The position numbers and the translations under genes were made by a program. Of a stretch of 5,370 nucleotides of DNA, positions 4,418 to 5,370 are shown in pieces; the first letter of the stretch is position 1; each line of letters begins with the position of its first letter. Below the pieces are notes generated by a model, which was not told where the DNA came from, searched no databases, and saw only the letters and a program-made list of their open reading frames with translations. The stretch lies in the NCBI GenBank assembly GCA_015487365.1, contig WFPT01000099.1:1-5370 (forward strand). The letters run 5' to 3'. The DNA is from Aquificaceae bacterium. Lineage in GTDB: Bacteria > Aquificota > Aquificia > Aquificales > Aquificaceae.

Positions 4418-5370
4418 ATGAGGGTAAGAAAGGGATTTACCTTGGTGGAGCTTGCCATAGCGTTAGTAATATTAGGTATTTTGGTGGGGATAGGGGTTAG
4501 CGTTTTGCTTCCCCTTTTGGGTAAGGTTAAGGCGAGGGCAAACTTAGACAGACTAAAAGCAAACTTACAGGACCTTTATGCATACGCCATCAACAACAGG
4601 ACAATACCCACCTCCCTTAACACCAGTGGGGTAAAGTATTTAAAGGATGCGTACGGAAACCCCCTTTACTACATCTACGACCCCAACTTGGCCAATCAGG
4701 ACATATGTAAGGCCCCACCTAACTTCCAAACCAACATAACGGTGGTGGAATGCCTAAATCAAACCTGCACCCAAAACAGGAGTATAAACAACGTTGCCCT
4801 GGTTCTAATATCCCCGGGTAGGAACAGGAACAATCAGACCCACGGGAGTGGGAATGCCTCAGTGCCCCTTACTTTAATCGTCCCTTACAAGGGCTCCATA
4901 ACGGACAACTACCCTGGGGACGTAAATAGGAGGGAAAAGTACGATGACCAAATCCTTTACGCTACCTTGAACGACCTAAAAGTTAATGCCAATTGTAGGG
5001 ACGAATACAGGATTACCCTAAGTCCTCCGGGTGGAAGCTTACCTTATGCGACGGTAAATACAAGTTATGGGGCCCTTATAAGCATAATGGGTGGCCTTCC
5101 CTCTTACAGCGTTGGAGTAGGGGGAAGCCTTCCCGCGGGGGTTACCCTATCCTGTGGAGGGACACCTATAACACCGTCTGCTACCTGCACACCTAATGTG
5201 GTTTGCTCCGCTCCCCTAACCATAAGTGGAACTCCAACCCAAACGGGAACCTTTAACTTCACCGTTTGCGTAAGGGATAGCTATCAACCAGTTTCTAACA
5301 CCCAGAACGCAACCTATTATCTATCCGTCCTGAGTGCCTACGCGGGTGGAGGTGGAGGAGCGGGAGGTGG
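4418..5370 (+). CDS. Prepilin-like protein with putative Ig (He_PIG-type) domain, cut by the right window edge
   Basis: The frame is open to the edge, giving 317 complete codons. The N-terminus RKG|FTLVE is a classic type III signal for prepilin peptidase, with cleavage after Gly6 and Glu at mature position 5. It is followed by the hydrophobic assembly helix (about 7-34). KDAYGNPLYYIYD (76-88) resembles the DxWGNPxxY segment of type II secretion pseudopilins. Residues 89-215 are Asn-rich and unassigned. About 218-304 looks like a putative Ig domain: GGSLPAGVTL (235-244), LTISGTPTQTGTFNFTVCVRD (267-287) and a closing strand YYLSV (300-304). Eight cysteines (97, 112, 117, 193, 246, 257, 263, 284) lie in the exported part and could form disulfides. 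From 310 a Gly-rich run begins. It is probably displayed on the surface as a minor pilin or pseudopilin. The modular tail is unusual, because ordinary pseudopilins are far shorter. The ATG is the only start that retains the signal. Confidence 0.88.
   Translation, partial: MRVRKGFTLVELAIALVILGILVGIGVSVLLPLLGKVKARANLDRLKANLQDLYAYAINNRTIPTSLNTSGVKYLKDAYGNPLYYIYDPNLANQDICKAPPNFQTNITVVECLNQTCTQNRSINNVALVLISPGRNRNNQTHGSGNASVPLTLIVPYKGSITDNYPGDVNRREKYDDQILYATLNDLKVNANCRDEYRITLSPPGGSLPYATVNTSYGALISIMGGLPSYSVGVGGSLPAGVTLSCGGTPITPSATCTPNVVCSAPLTISGTPTQTGTFNFTVCVRDSYQPVSNTQNATYYLSVLSAYAGGGGGAGG
5345..5370 (+). repeat. Gly-rich coding tract (GGT/GGA/GCG) at the window edge
   Basis: Codons 310-317 of the prepilin-like protein read GGGGGAGG and the partial next codon also begins GG. 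The tract follows directly after the putative Ig domain, so it is most simply a flexible linker to a further domain beyond the window. It could also be a Gly-rich tail of unknown length. Confidence 0.6.

Noticed and set aside
1..5370. Mobile element, CRISPR array, tRNA or defence system
   Set aside because: No transposase, integrase, terminal repeats, regularly spaced direct repeats or tRNA cloverleaf were seen. The helicase operon lacks nuclease or effector genes typical of defence islands other than the housekeeping-type Nth.

Overview
The window looks like chromosomal DNA of a thermophilic, probably deep-branching bacterium. Aquificota or a neighbouring group is my best guess, but this is inference only. 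The signs are moderate GC, purine-rich coding strands, dominance of AGG for Arg and TTA/CTT for Leu, proteins very rich in Lys, Glu and Arg, gene overlaps, and a 'thermophile-style' endonuclease III with the ILSTRTKDE motif. There is no rRNA, tRNA, CRISPR array or insertion sequence. Coding density is very high, and no gene-free stretch exceeds 100 bases.

Layout. (1) Positions 1-815, minus strand: the N-terminal half of a siroheme nitrite/sulfite reductase (NirA/Sir family), running off the left edge. (2) 816-909: a divergent intergenic region with two short perfect dyads and weak promoter-like hexamers. (3) 910-4368, plus strand: a tightly packed four-gene operon. It holds an unrecognised 89-residue charged helical protein, a 740-residue Hel308-like superfamily 2 helicase (1-nt overlap, TAATG), a 109-residue coiled-coil protein (5-nt gap), and endonuclease III (4-nt overlap). 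(4) 4369-4417: a very AT-rich gap with a promoter-like segment. (5) 4418-5370, plus strand: a prepilin-like protein whose extracellular part contains a putative Ig (He_PIG-type) domain and then a Gly-rich stretch, running off the right edge.

The operon reads as a DNA repair and recombination unit. A Hel308-like translocase that acts on stalled forks sits beside a base-excision glycosylase/AP lyase, with two small helical proteins that could be partners of either enzyme. The most notable point is the start of the endonuclease III gene. Homology demands about 70 residues upstream of the first ATG/GTG/TTG in frame (GTG at 3943). That upstream frame is open but has no standard start codon. The best candidate is an ATA at 3733 that overlaps the TAG of the preceding gene (ATAG), has an SD-like AAAAGGGG at the right distance, and gives exactly 211 residues, the length of E. 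coli Nth. A -1 slip or homopolymer indel at the adjacent A6 run, fusing the coiled-coil protein to Nth, is the main alternative.

A second pattern is that the three genes that begin transcription units (reductase, 89-aa gene, prepilin) lack a convincing Shine-Dalgarno and have a -10-like hexamer close to the ATG. The internal helicase and endonuclease III genes do have purine-rich ribosome sites. This suggests leaderless first genes.
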